A stretch of 33,473 nt of DNA from Sphingopyxis sp. 2PD (lineage in GTDB: Bacteria; Pseudomonadota; Alphaproteobacteria; Sphingomonadales; Sphingomonadaceae). The notes under the pieces were generated by a model. The model ran no database searches, was not told where the DNA came from, and saw nothing but the letters and a program-made list of their open reading frames with translations. The stretch is from the NCBI RefSeq assembly GCF_005503695.1, contig NZ_SCMU01000033.1, forward strand, positions 1 through 33,473. The letters are read 5' to 3'. Every line of letters begins with the position of its first letter. Within the stretch, counting starts at the first letter, position 1. Shown piece after piece: positions 24,284 to 32,476 of this stretch. The position numbers and the translations under genes are program-made.

Positions 24284-26035
24284 ATGACCGATTTCACTGC
24301 CACCGAAGCGGACGCGCTTGCGCCGACGCCGACCGAATGCGCCCTGCCGCGCCGCTTTTCGGACTTCGCCACCGTTGGCGAAGCGCTCGACTATGCCGCC
24401 AAGGGCAGCCGCGGGCTCAATTTCCACGATCCGCGCGGGAAGCTGATCCGGCCCTATCCGTACAGCGAGCTCAAGGCCGACGCGCTGGCCACTGCCTATC
24501 GCCTGATCGCCGCGGGGGTGAAGCCCGGCGACCGGATCGCGCTGATCGCCGAAACCGGTCCCGAATTTGCCGCGCTGTTCTTCGGCACCATCTACGCGGG
24601 CGCCTGGCCGGTGCCGCTGCCGTTGCCGACCAGCTTCGGCGGCCGCGACAGCTACGTCGGCCAGCTCGTCGTCCAGCTCACGAGCTGCGACCCGACGATG
24701 CTGTTCTTCCCGCCCGAAATCGCCGCCATGGCGGTCGAAGCGGCGGAAAAGGAAGGCGTCAAACCCGTCAACTGGAGCGAATTTGCCGCCAGCCCCGCGC
24801 CGGTGTCCGACCTGCCCGCGCAGCAATCGGACGAGACCTGCTATCTTCAGTACAGCAGCGGCTCGACGCGTTTCCCGCACGGCGTCGCGGTCACCCACGC
24901 CGCGCTGCTCAACAACCTTGCCGCGCACAGCCACGGCATGGAAGTGCAGGACAGCGACCGCTGTATCTCGTGGCTGCCCTGGTATCACGACATGGGCCTC
25001 GTCGGCTGCCTGCTCTCGCCCGTCGCCAACCAGGTGTCGGTCGATTATCTCAAGACCGAGGATTTCGCGCGCCGTCCGCTCGCCTGGCTCGACCTCATCA
25101 GCCGCAACAAGGGCACGACGCTCAGCTATTCGCCGACCTTTGGTTACGACATTTGCGCGCGCCGCGTGTCGAGCCAGACGCACGTCGCCGACCGCTTCGA
25201 CCTGTCGCGCTGGCGCGTCGCAGGCAATGGCGCCGACATGATCCGCCCCGACGTGATGCAGAGCTTTGTCGATGCCTTTGCCGATGCGGGTTTCAAGGCC
25301 AGCGCCTTCCTGCCGAGCTACGGCCTCGCCGAAGCGACGCTCGCCGTCAGCATCATGCCGCCCGGCGAAGGCATCGTCGTCGAACTGGTCGAGGAAACCG
25401 AGCTGTCGGGCGCGGCGGGCGACGCCGGACGCCCGACGCGCTATCGCGCCATCGTCAATTGCGGCCGCGCCGCGCGCGACATGGTGATCGAGGTGCGCGA
25501 CGAGCTCGGCAATGCGCTGCCCGACCAGACGGTCGGCAAAGTGTGGTGCAGCGGCCCGTCGCTGATGACCGGCTATTATCGCGACCCCGAATCGACCGCC
25601 GCCTGCCTGGTCGATGGCTGGCTCGACACCGGCGATATGGGCTATTTGTCAGACGGTTACATCTATATCGTCGGCCGCGCCAAGGACATGATCATCATCA
25701 ACGGCAAGAATCACTGGCCGCAGGATATCGAATGGGCGGTCGAGCAATTGCCGGGGTTCAAATCGGGCGACATCGCGGCATTCGCGATCACCGCGCCGGG
25801 CGGCGAGGAAACCCCCGCGGTGCTCGTCCAGTGCCGGACCAGCGACGATGCCGAACGGCTCGCGCTGCGCGAAACGATTCGCGACCGCGTCCGCGCGATC
25901 ACCGGCATGAATTGCCTGATCGAGCTGATCCCGCCGCGTACCCTGCCGCGCACCAGTTCGGGCAAGCTCAGCCGCTCGAAAGCCCGCGCCCAATATCTGG
26001 CCGGGGAAATCCAGCCCTTTGCCATGGCGGCCTAG
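24284..26035 (+). CDS. Fatty acyl-AMP ligase (FAAL) / AMP-dependent acyl-ACP synthetase
   Basis: FAAL-type adenylating enzymes activate fatty acids as acyl-AMP and hand them to an acyl carrier protein. The 583-residue protein has the P-loop YSSGSTRFPHGV from about residue 190, LPWYHDMGLVG, FLPSYGLAEATLAVS, GDMGYLSDGYIYIVGRAKDMI and the C-terminal catalytic lysine K561 in RTSSGKLSRSKAR. In the P-loop the usual G and K/R are R and H. Start: ATG 24284 (MTDFTATEAD) is preferred, because the upstream in-frame ATG at 24221 begins with GCT CAA AAA GAT, codons not favoured here. No carrier protein or polyketide synthase gene is in the window. One candidate role is sphingolipid or other acyl-chain supply, as in Caulobacter; that is inference. 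Confidence 0.93.
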   Translation: MTDFTATEADALAPTPTECALPRRFSDFATVGEALDYAAKGSRGLNFHDPRGKLIRPYPYSELKADALATAYRLIAAGVKPGDRIALIAETGPEFAALFFGTIYAGAWPVPLPLPTSFGGRDSYVGQLVVQLTSCDPTMLFFPPEIAAMAVEAAEKEGVKPVNWSEFAASPAPVSDLPAQQSDETCYLQYSSGSTRFPHGVAVTHAALLNNLAAHSHGMEVQDSDRCISWLPWYHDMGLVGCLLSPVANQVSVDYLKTEDFARRPLAWLDLISRNKGTTLSYSPTFGYDICARRVSSQTHVADRFDLSRWRVAGNGADMIRPDVMQSFVDAFADAGFKASAFLPSYGLAEATLAVSIMPPGEGIVVELVEETELSGAAGDAGRPTRYRAIVNCGRAARDMVIEVRDELGNALPDQTVGKVWCSGPSLMTGYYRDPESTAACLVDGWLDTGDMGYLSDGYIYIVGRAKDMIIINGKNHWPQDIEWAVEQLPGFKSGDIAAFAITAPGGEETPAVLVQCRTSDDAERLALRETIRDRVRAITGMNCLIELIPPRTLPRTSSGKLSRSKARAQYLAGEIQPFAMAA

Positions 26036-26119
26036 GGCCAAGGGTCGCACAACCCCCTGACCTTGCGCGTAAATTCCTGTCCCGCCGCTGGACAAAAAAG
26101 GCGTTACATGAACGCGCTG

Positions 26120-26159
26120 GTTACCTTCGGGTAACACCCGCCCGCTAAACAGGGCGGGT
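26120..26159 (+). promoter_or_regulatory. Twin perfect hairpins before the GGDEF-EAL gene
   Basis: Hairpin 1 is GTTACC-TTCG-GGTAAC (26120-26135), a 6-bp stem closed by a stable TTCG loop. Hairpin 2 begins at the next base: ACCCGCCC (26136-26143) pairs perfectly with GGGCGGGT (26152-26159) around GCTAAACA. The second stem includes the GT of a possible GTG start at 26158 and its AGGG site. Together they may be the end of the acyl-AMP ligase transcript or a control element of the following gene; no T-run follows. Confidence 0.6.
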
Positions 26160-26199
26160 GAAGAGCCCGTTGGACCAGATACCAGCCGAAGAGATTCCC

Positions 26200-28509
26200 G
26201 TGCGGACCCTGTTGGGGCTGGGAACGCATGATGCGGACATCGGCAACCTCCGCCAGTTGCAACTGGCGCCGCTGCGCGGCCGCGGCTCGCTGCGCCTGTT
26301 CATGGGGCTCGGGATGGCGCTGGTCGCTGCCCTCACCATGATCCTCAGCGTTCCGATCGCGATCGCGGGCGGTTGGCTGGGTGTCAGCCTGATCTTCAGC
26401 CTGTGGTCGTACAACCAGTTCCGCCGCTTGCCGCTGGGCGATCCCAAATTGTCGGGGATCGCCGAATATCAGCTGTGCAATCGCCACGGATTTTATTCGG
26501 CGCTGCTGTGGGGGGCACCCTTCTGGCTGCACGGACTCACTCCGCCGCTCGATCATGTCCTGTCGATGTGGACGATCGCGGTGCTGATGATGGTCACGCT
26601 GGCGATCGTGGCGCACAGCGTCCCGATGGCGTGCATCCTGTTCATCGCGCCGGTCACGCTGTCCGCCGTCGCGGCGCTGGTTCGGGCCGGGGCGCCGCAA
26701 CTGGCCGCCGTCGCGCTGGTCGCCGGGTTCCTGCTGTGCAGTTTCTGCGTGCGTTTCGCGCAAAGCCACATCCGCTATCGCCGCGCCGAGGAAACGCTGC
26801 ACGAAAAGACCGAAACGGTCAGCCTGCTGCTGCGCGAATTCGAGGAAACCTCGGCCGACTGGCTGTGGCAGACCGACAACAGCCGCCGCCTGGTCCATGT
26901 GTCGCCGCGTCTGGCCTTTGCGCTGGGTGCCAGCGCCGAAGCGCTGGAGGGCGTTCCGCTGCTCCAGGCGCTGTCCGGCGATGCCTGGGACACCGGGCTG
27001 TTTCCCAAAAGCCTGCACGAAATGGCCGAACGGATGAAGCGGCGCGAGAGTTTTTCGAACCTGATCGTACCGGTGACGATCGGCGGCGCGCCGCGCTGGT
27101 GGGAATTGTCGGCCTCGCCGCGCCTCGACGAAGCGGGCAAGTTCCTCGGCTTCCGCGGCGTCGGATCGGACGTCACCGAACAGCGCGCCACCGCCGAACA
27201 GATCGCCAAGATGGCGCGCTTCGACAATCTCACCGGCCTGCCCAACCGGCTCAGCCTCAATGAGGATCTGGCGCGCGCCCTCAACCATGCGATCGACGCC
27301 AAATCGCGCTGCGCGATGCTGATGATCGACCTCGACCGGTTCAAGGCGGTCAACGATACGCTGGGCCACCCGGTCGGCGACAAATTGCTCGCGCAGGTCG
27401 CGGCGCGGCTGAAGGGGCTGATGGAGCGCGGGATGACCTGCGGGCGCCTCGGCGGCGACGAATTTGCGGTCGTGCTGCACAATGTCCCGTCGGCCGACGC
27501 CGCCGAAGAACTGGCCAAGCGCCTGATCGCGACGATCAGCCGCCCCTATGTGGTCGACAATCACCAATTGTTCGTCGGTGCCAGCATCGGCTTTGCGATC
27601 GGGCCGCAGGACGGCGCGACGGTCGAAACGCTGACCCGCAACGCCGACCTGGCGCTCTACAAGTCGAAGGATCGCGGCGGCAATGTCGTCGCCGCCTACG
27701 TCGCGTCGCTGCACGCACAGGCCGAAGAACGGCGCGTCATGGAACAGGAATTGCGCGGCGCGCTCGAACGCCGCGAATTCGAACTTTATTACCAGCCGGT
27801 GGTGACCGCTGCCGACGGCACGTTGAACGGGTTCGAGGCACTGATCCGCTGGAACAACCAAAAGCTTGGCAATGTGTCGCCGGGGCGCTTCATTCCGCTG
27901 GCCGAAGACGCCCGCCTGATCGCGCCGATCGGCGAATGGGTGCTGCGCACCGCGTGCCACGAAGCGATGCGATGGCCGTCGAACCTGAAGGTCGCGATCA
28001 ACGTGTCGGCCGAACAGCTCACCGACCCCAGCTTCGCATCGGTCGTCGTGTCGGCGCTGGCGCAGAGCGGGCTGCCGCCGCAGCGGCTCGAAATCGAAGT
28101 CACCGAAAGCGTGTTCCTGCGCGATGGCGGCGGCGCGGCGCAATTGCTCGACCAGTTGATCGGGCTGGGCATCCGCCTCAGCCTCGACGATTTCGGCACC
28201 GGCTATTCGTCGCTCGGCTATCTGCGCAAGACGCAGTTCTCGACCATCAAGGTCGATCGCAGCTTCGTCGTCGGCGCCGCCAAGGGCAGCATCGAATCGA
28301 TCGCGATCATCCGCGCCGTGGTCGCGCTGGCCGACAGCCTGGGCATGTCAACGACCGCCGAGGGCGCCGAAACCGAGCTGGAAGTCGAAACGCTGCGCAC
28401 GATGGGGTGCAGCAACATCCAGGGCTATTATTACGGCCGTCCGATGCCCGCGACCGACGTGCTGGCGCTGTTCCGACCGGCCGATTCGGCAGCGAGCGCC
28501 GCCGCCTGA
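26200..28509 (+). CDS. Membrane diguanylate cyclase/phosphodiesterase with PAS, GGDEF and EAL domains
   Basis: This protein makes or breaks the second messenger c-di-GMP. About six membrane segments (residues about 34-190) are followed by a PAS-like sensor (about 210-325, ending GVGSDVTEQ), a GGDEF domain with an intact GGDEF motif at 418-422 but no RxxD inhibitory site before it, and an EAL domain with E546 in FEALIRW. The EAL site is complete: INVSAEQL, EVTES, DDFGTGYSS, IKVDRSFV, AEGAE and QGYYYGRPM are all present, so phosphodiesterase activity is likely. I prefer GTG 26200 (769 residues), with GAAGAG 6 bp ahead. A GTG at 26158 would add 14 residues, but these include ATA and CCA codons unusual here and its site lies in a hairpin. 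Confidence 0.9.
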   Translation: MRTLLGLGTHDADIGNLRQLQLAPLRGRGSLRLFMGLGMALVAALTMILSVPIAIAGGWLGVSLIFSLWSYNQFRRLPLGDPKLSGIAEYQLCNRHGFYSALLWGAPFWLHGLTPPLDHVLSMWTIAVLMMVTLAIVAHSVPMACILFIAPVTLSAVAALVRAGAPQLAAVALVAGFLLCSFCVRFAQSHIRYRRAEETLHEKTETVSLLLREFEETSADWLWQTDNSRRLVHVSPRLAFALGASAEALEGVPLLQALSGDAWDTGLFPKSLHEMAERMKRRESFSNLIVPVTIGGAPRWWELSASPRLDEAGKFLGFRGVGSDVTEQRATAEQIAKMARFDNLTGLPNRLSLNEDLARALNHAIDAKSRCAMLMIDLDRFKAVNDTLGHPVGDKLLAQVAARLKGLMERGMTCGRLGGDEFAVVLHNVPSADAAEELAKRLIATISRPYVVDNHQLFVGASIGFAIGPQDGATVETLTRNADLALYKSKDRGGNVVAAYVASLHAQAEERRVMEQELRGALERREFELYYQPVVTAADGTLNGFEALIRWNNQKLGNVSPGRFIPLAEDARLIAPIGEWVLRTACHEAMRWPSNLKVAINVSAEQLTDPSFASVVVSALAQSGLPPQRLEIEVTESVFLRDGGGAAQLLDQLIGLGIRLSLDDFGTGYSSLGYLRKTQFSTIKVDRSFVVGAAKGSIESIAIIRAVVALADSLGMSTTAEGAETELEVETLRTMGCSNIQGYYYGRPMPATDVLALFRPADSAASAAA

Positions 28510-28517
28510 CCCGTCCC

Positions 28518-28680
28518 CCTTCCCCCTTGATGGGGGAAGGATACGGAGCCTTGTCGCGACGCGATTTGGCGGAGTTGGATGGGGGTGAGGGTGCGTCCTT
28601 GCACCGTCACCTCGGGCCAAGCGCCCCCACCGCTGCGCCCCGGACCTGATCCGGGCTCGCTGCCTCCCCCATCGATGGGG
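28518..28680. repeat. Compound palindromic repeat D (type 2)
   Basis: A hairpin CCTTCCCCC/GGGGGAAGG (28518-28540) is followed by the type 2 inner hairpin at 28548-28570 (stem TCGCG/CGCGA) and GGATGGGGGTGAGGG. The far end is CCCCATCGATGGGG (28667-28680). It matches the right half of repeat C in inverse orientation. The 347-bp gap 28510-28856 contains this repeat and about 175 bp of leader for the CHAP gene in which I see no clear promoter. Confidence 0.8.
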
Positions 28681-28856
28681 AACGACCCGCGTTGGCGACC
28701 AACCGAACCCGCCGCGCGACGAATTGAACGCCTTAACAAAAGGTTCCCCCGTCCACCGCATCACAGGCGCAGCTCATCGCTATGCCGTTGGTGGTTGGCA
28801 CAAGCCATTGCACAGACGCTCCAACGCTTGAACACAAGCCTTGGGGGTCGCATTTC

Positions 28857-29432
28857 ATGCTCTATCGTCGCTTTCTGGCTGCCGCCATCGCGTCCGTCAT
28901 GACGCTCACCGGCCTGCTCGTCAGCACCCCCGCCGCCGCGCAAAGCTATCTCCAGTGCGTTCCCTTTGCCCGCGCCGAATCGGGCATCGATATTCGCGGC
29001 AATGCCAAGACCTGGTGGGCGCAGGCCGCCAATGACTATGCCCGTGGCGACGAACCGCGCGAGGGCGCGGTGATGGCGTTCGCCGGGACCCGCGGGATGC
29101 CGATGGGTCATGTCGCGGTGGTCAAGAAAATCATCAGCGACCGCGAAATCCGCATCGACCACGCCAACTGGTCGCCGATCAACGGCCGTCGCGGCCAGAT
29201 CGAGCGCAACGTCCGCGTCGTCGACGTCAGCGACGCTGGCGACTGGAGCATGGTTCGCGTGTGGTACGCGCCGATCGGCGACCTTGGCCTCCGCGCCAAC
29301 CCGGTGCAGGGTTTCATCTATGCGGGCGGCGCCCCGAACAAGGCACCGAGTTTCAAGGCGCCCGTATGGGCGCAGAACGACTGGAAACCGGGCAACGGCC
29401 TGGAAGTCGTGGCCGCGTCGCTCGGCCAGTAA
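28857..29432 (+). CDS. Exported CHAP-domain protein (peptidoglycan amidase/endopeptidase-like)
   Basis: A 191-residue protein with a signal peptide (residues 1-28, ending PAAA). The CHAP domain, a papain-like fold that cuts peptidoglycan amide bonds, follows at once: C34 in LQCVPFARAESGI, H85 in MGHVAVVKKI and N104 in IDHANW form the expected triad. After residue 145 the chain is a short tail rich in Pro and Asn. The ATG at 28857 follows GGGGG; the in-frame ATG at 28782 would add 25 residues before the signal peptide. The gene is solitary, between two repeats. It probably acts in the periplasm on the cell wall. Confidence 0.92.
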   Translation: MLYRRFLAAAIASVMTLTGLLVSTPAAAQSYLQCVPFARAESGIDIRGNAKTWWAQAANDYARGDEPREGAVMAFAGTRGMPMGHVAVVKKIISDREIRIDHANWSPINGRRGQIERNVRVVDVSDAGDWSMVRVWYAPIGDLGLRANPVQGFIYAGGAPNKAPSFKAPVWAQNDWKPGNGLEVVAASLGQ

Positions 29433-29462
29433 AGGCCACGCTTTTCAAGCTTATGCAGATTT

Positions 29463-29592
29463 CCCCTCCCGTAAACGGGAGGGGCAGCGAGACTTGCGAG
29501 CTTGCTCGCTAGTCGCAGCGGGGTGGGCAAATGCGCTGTCAAAGTTCGCTTCGCTCGCTCCCAGCCCCGCCCCCTCCCGCAAGCGGGAGGGG
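29463..29592. repeat. Compound palindromic repeat B (type 1)
   Basis: The left hairpin is CCCCTCCCG/CGGGAGGGG (29463-29484). The type 1 inner hairpin at 29492-29513 has stem GCGAGC/GCTCGC and is followed by GCAGCGGGGTGGGC. The right end is CCCCTCCCGC/GCGGGAGGGG (29571-29592), 5 bp from the stop of DUF3297. It fills the space between the converging CHAP and DUF3297 genes and may end both transcripts. Confidence 0.87.
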
Positions 29593-29597
29593 AGAGA

Positions 29598-29882
29598 TCA
29601 GGCTTCGTCGCCTGCATCCTTGGGCGCTTCGCCCTCACCGGCGGCCGTATCCTCAAACCACGCCTCGACCTCGCCCGACAGCTTGATCGTCATCGGCTGG
29701 CCGAAACGGTCCTTCGACTTGCCCGCCGCGACGCGGATCCAGCCTTCGGAAATCGAATATTCCTCGACGTCGGTGCGCTCCTTGCCCTTGAAGCGGATTC
29801 CGATGCCGCGCTGCAGCACCTCCATGTCGAAATGGGGCGAGCGCGGGTTGGTCGACATGCGGTCGGGGGGCGTATCGGTCAT
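29598..29882 (-). CDS. DUF3297 family protein
   Basis: A 94-residue protein of the DUF3297 family, recognised at once by DRMSTNPRSPHFDMEVLQRG, IGIRFKGKERTDVEEYSISE and GWIRVAAGKSKDRFGQPMTI. Members are small, mostly one-domain proteins of unknown function. The C-terminal end is acidic (EDTAAGEGEAPKDAGDEA). The ATG at 29882 (MTDTPPDR) is well spaced from GGGAA; an ATG at 29888 is only two codons upstream. A hairpin just ahead separates it from the TonB-dependent receptor gene. Confidence 0.94.
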   Translation of the reverse strand: MTDTPPDRMSTNPRSPHFDMEVLQRGIGIRFKGKERTDVEEYSISEGWIRVAAGKSKDRFGQPMTIKLSGEVEAWFEDTAAGEGEAPKDAGDEA

Positions 29883-29904
29883 GAACATATTTCCCAATAA
29901 ATGA

Positions 29905-29931
29905 TGGCGCGGCCCTAGCGGGACCGCGCCA
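29905..29931 (-). terminator. Terminator-like hairpin after the TonB-dependent receptor gene
   Basis: On the minus strand TGGCGCGGTCCC and GGGCCGCGCCA pair around GCTA with one bulged base and are followed by TCATTTATT. The T-run is imperfect. It lies 83 bp after the receptor stop and just before the DUF3297 ribosome binding site. Confidence 0.5.
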
Positions 29932-30014
29932 CCATCGTCAACGGAAAGGCGTATCCCTTGGTTCCGTCAACCGGAACCGGGACGGCGCCCGTCCGCTCCC
30001 CCTCTTCGCAAAAC

Positions 30015-32354
30015 TCAGAACCCGGCCTTCAGCGTCACGAAAAACTGCTGCGGCGCGCCCGCGAGCAGCGTCTGGTTGTCGCCGCGGTTGGCAAAGCCGT
30101 TGGTCCCGATCGTCGACACATATTCCTTGTCGAACAGGTTCGTCGCATTGGCCTGCACCGAAATCCGGTCGTTCAGCCGGTACCCGATGCTGGCGTCGAC
30201 GATCACGAAGCCGCCGACCTCGGCGTCATTTTCGAACGAATAATAACGCTTGCCGGTGTAGTTCGCGCCGACGCGGGCAAAGAAGCTGCCATCGTCCCAG
30301 GTGATTTCGCCCTTGGCGAGATGTTTGGGCGAATTGACCACCGTCTTGCCCGCGGTTGCCGCGACGATCGCTCCCGCCGCATTCACGACATCGTCGCGAT
30401 ATTCGGAGTCGTTATAGGCGTAGGAGGCGAACAGCGACAATTGGGGGGTGACACGGAACGTCCCCGCCGCCTCGACGCCCCACGAACGGACGTCGCCGAC
30501 ATTCTGCAGGATCGCCGGGTTGCCCTGGATCCCCGAGCCATTGGCAAAGGCGATGATGCGATCCTTGAAATCGACATAATAGCCCGCGATCACCCCCTGA
30601 AAGCGCGGCGACTTGGTGCGGAAACCGAGCTCGTAAGTCGTCGAGGTTTCGGGTTTCAGGTCGAGCGCGTCGAACCCCGCCTGCGTCGTCGCGAATGGCC
30701 CGCCGGTCGCCGAGCTTTCGAACGCGCGCATATTTTCGGTGTAGCTCGCGAAGACTTCATTATCGTCGTTGACGCGATAGAGCAGCCCCGTCTGCGGCAG
30801 GAACCAGTCCTTCGCCTCAGTGCGTCCCGCGGCGAGCCCGCCGCGGACGATCGGGGTCGCGAGGTTGGTGACGCGCAGCCCTTTCCACCCGCTGTTGATC
30901 TGGAAGCGCCCCAGATCGAGCGTATCCTGCACATGATATTGCAGCGTCTGGGTATTGAAATCGAAATTCCACTGCGTCGCCAGCGGGTCCTTCGGGAATT
31001 TCAGGCTGCCGCGGCTCGGCGCCCCGGCGGTGTCGGCAAGGCCATAGAAACGCCGCGCCTGATTGAAGTCATTATCCTCGTACCACATGCCAAGCTCGAT
31101 CTTGTGGTCGCCCAGCGTGAACAGGCTGCTGGCGACGATGCCATAGCGTTCGATATGATATTCGGTGGTACGGATGGTCATCGGTGCGCCGCCCGGGGTC
31201 GTCACATAGGGAGTGAACCACAGCCCGCGCCCCTTGTTGCCATGGTAATAGCCCATGGCGTTCAGCGTCCAAAATTCGTTCAGCGGCGCTTCGACGCCGA
31301 CCCCGGCCAGCCAGTCCTTGCGCAGCCCCGACGCGTCATAATAGGCGTCGTCGACGCTCGCGACCGGCGCCGGAAACGCCTCGCCGACCCCGGCATAGGG
31401 CGCGGTGAACACCGCCCCCAGCGGCAGCGAGCCATTGGCGACCCCGGCATTGAACGCCGCGCGCGCGACCTGGTTCTGATAGATTTTGGCGACGCGGACC
31501 GCGGTGTCCCAATCCTTGGCGAAATTGTCCCAGCGGTACCCCAGCCGGTCGATCATCCCGGCGCTCAGATCCTGATAGTCATTCTCGGCGCGGTCCGAAT
31601 AGTTGACGAAGCCGAAGAATTGCCCGTCGCCGACCGGCTGGACGATCCGCGCATTGACCTGATGCTGGCGCTGGACGCCGTCGCCCTTCCATTTGTCGGC
31701 GTCAGCCCACGCATAGCTCAGCGACAGGCGCGGGCCGTTCGCGCCGATCGCGCCGCTGTCGATGCGCACGAACGCGCGCTTGGTATCCTCGCTGCCATAG
31801 GTGCCCGACGCCTCGACGCCGAACGCCTCGGCCGGCGCGCGCGAGAAGAACTCGATCGTCCCGCCAAGGTTGCTCGACGACGCGGCGCCCAGCGAGCCCG
31901 CGCCCTGCGCGACTTCGACCCGCCCGACATTTTCGCTGATGATCGCGCGGCTGATGTGCAGGCCGTTGTGGTTGCCATAGCTCATGTCGCCCAGCGGGAC
32001 GCCGTCGAGGGTAAAGCCCAGCTGCTGCTGCGCGAACCCGCGGATCGAGATGCGCGACGACCATTCATAGGCGCCAAACGGGTCGGCGGCCTGGAAATTC
32101 ACCCCCGGCAGCTTGTCGATCGCCTTCAGCGGGCTGATCCCCGCCACTTCGAGCGCGATGTCGGCGGCGGCGATTTCCTGCACCTGCCGCGCCTGCCCCT
32201 GCCCGAGCACGACGATTTCGGCGACATCACCCTCGCCCGCGTCCGCTTCGACCGCCGCCTCCACGGCGGCTTCCGCGGCGGACACCGGCGCCGCGGCCAG
32301 CATCACGATCAAAGCGGCCCCGGCCAGCAGGCGGTTCCTGTACTGAATGGTCAT
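30015..32354 (-). CDS. TonB-dependent outer membrane receptor
   Basis: A 779-residue outer membrane transporter with a signal peptide (to about residue 26), a TonB box-like EIVVLG near residue 47, a plug domain (about 58-180, with GVNFQAADPFGAYEWSSRISIRGF and LDGVPLGDMSYGNHNG) and a 22-strand-type barrel ending with the expected aromatic F779. The C-terminal blocks LKPETSTTYELGFRTKS and NATNLFDKEYVSTIG are typical. The ATG at 32354 follows GGGGGA. Substrate is unknown; many such receptors take up ferric siderophores, but no siderophore or Fur-box evidence is visible here. It follows the hemerythrin-like gene by 122 bp. Confidence 0.96.
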   Translation of the reverse strand: MTIQYRNRLLAGAALIVMLAAAPVSAAEAAVEAAVEADAGEGDVAEIVVLGQGQARQVQEIAAADIALEVAGISPLKAIDKLPGVNFQAADPFGAYEWSSRISIRGFAQQQLGFTLDGVPLGDMSYGNHNGLHISRAIISENVGRVEVAQGAGSLGAASSSNLGGTIEFFSRAPAEAFGVEASGTYGSEDTKRAFVRIDSGAIGANGPRLSLSYAWADADKWKGDGVQRQHQVNARIVQPVGDGQFFGFVNYSDRAENDYQDLSAGMIDRLGYRWDNFAKDWDTAVRVAKIYQNQVARAAFNAGVANGSLPLGAVFTAPYAGVGEAFPAPVASVDDAYYDASGLRKDWLAGVGVEAPLNEFWTLNAMGYYHGNKGRGLWFTPYVTTPGGAPMTIRTTEYHIERYGIVASSLFTLGDHKIELGMWYEDNDFNQARRFYGLADTAGAPSRGSLKFPKDPLATQWNFDFNTQTLQYHVQDTLDLGRFQINSGWKGLRVTNLATPIVRGGLAAGRTEAKDWFLPQTGLLYRVNDDNEVFASYTENMRAFESSATGGPFATTQAGFDALDLKPETSTTYELGFRTKSPRFQGVIAGYYVDFKDRIIAFANGSGIQGNPAILQNVGDVRSWGVEAAGTFRVTPQLSLFASYAYNDSEYRDDVVNAAGAIVAATAGKTVVNSPKHLAKGEITWDDGSFFARVGANYTGKRYYSFENDAEVGGFVIVDASIGYRLNDRISVQANATNLFDKEYVSTIGTNGFANRGDNQTLLAGAPQQFFVTLKAGF

Positions 32355-32476
32355 CGATCAATCCCCCTATCCCGCCGCCGAAATGGCGCGGTGGTCGCGG
32401 GGGCTTTAGGGAGGCGATATTGCTGCGCTGCGGCGAAGGCGTGACGCAGCGATGACGGTAAAAAGAAGGTTCGGCG

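Noticed and set aside
26120..26159. c-di-GMP riboswitch before the GGDEF-EAL gene
   Set aside because: The two short perfect hairpins do not have the conserved GNRA tetraloop/receptor pattern of known c-di-GMP riboswitches, and the region is too short.
26104..28143. 679-codon minus-strand open frame opposite the GGDEF-EAL gene
   Set aside because: The sense gene has complete catalytic motifs; the antisense product has only Gln/Arg/Asp-rich low-complexity sequence.
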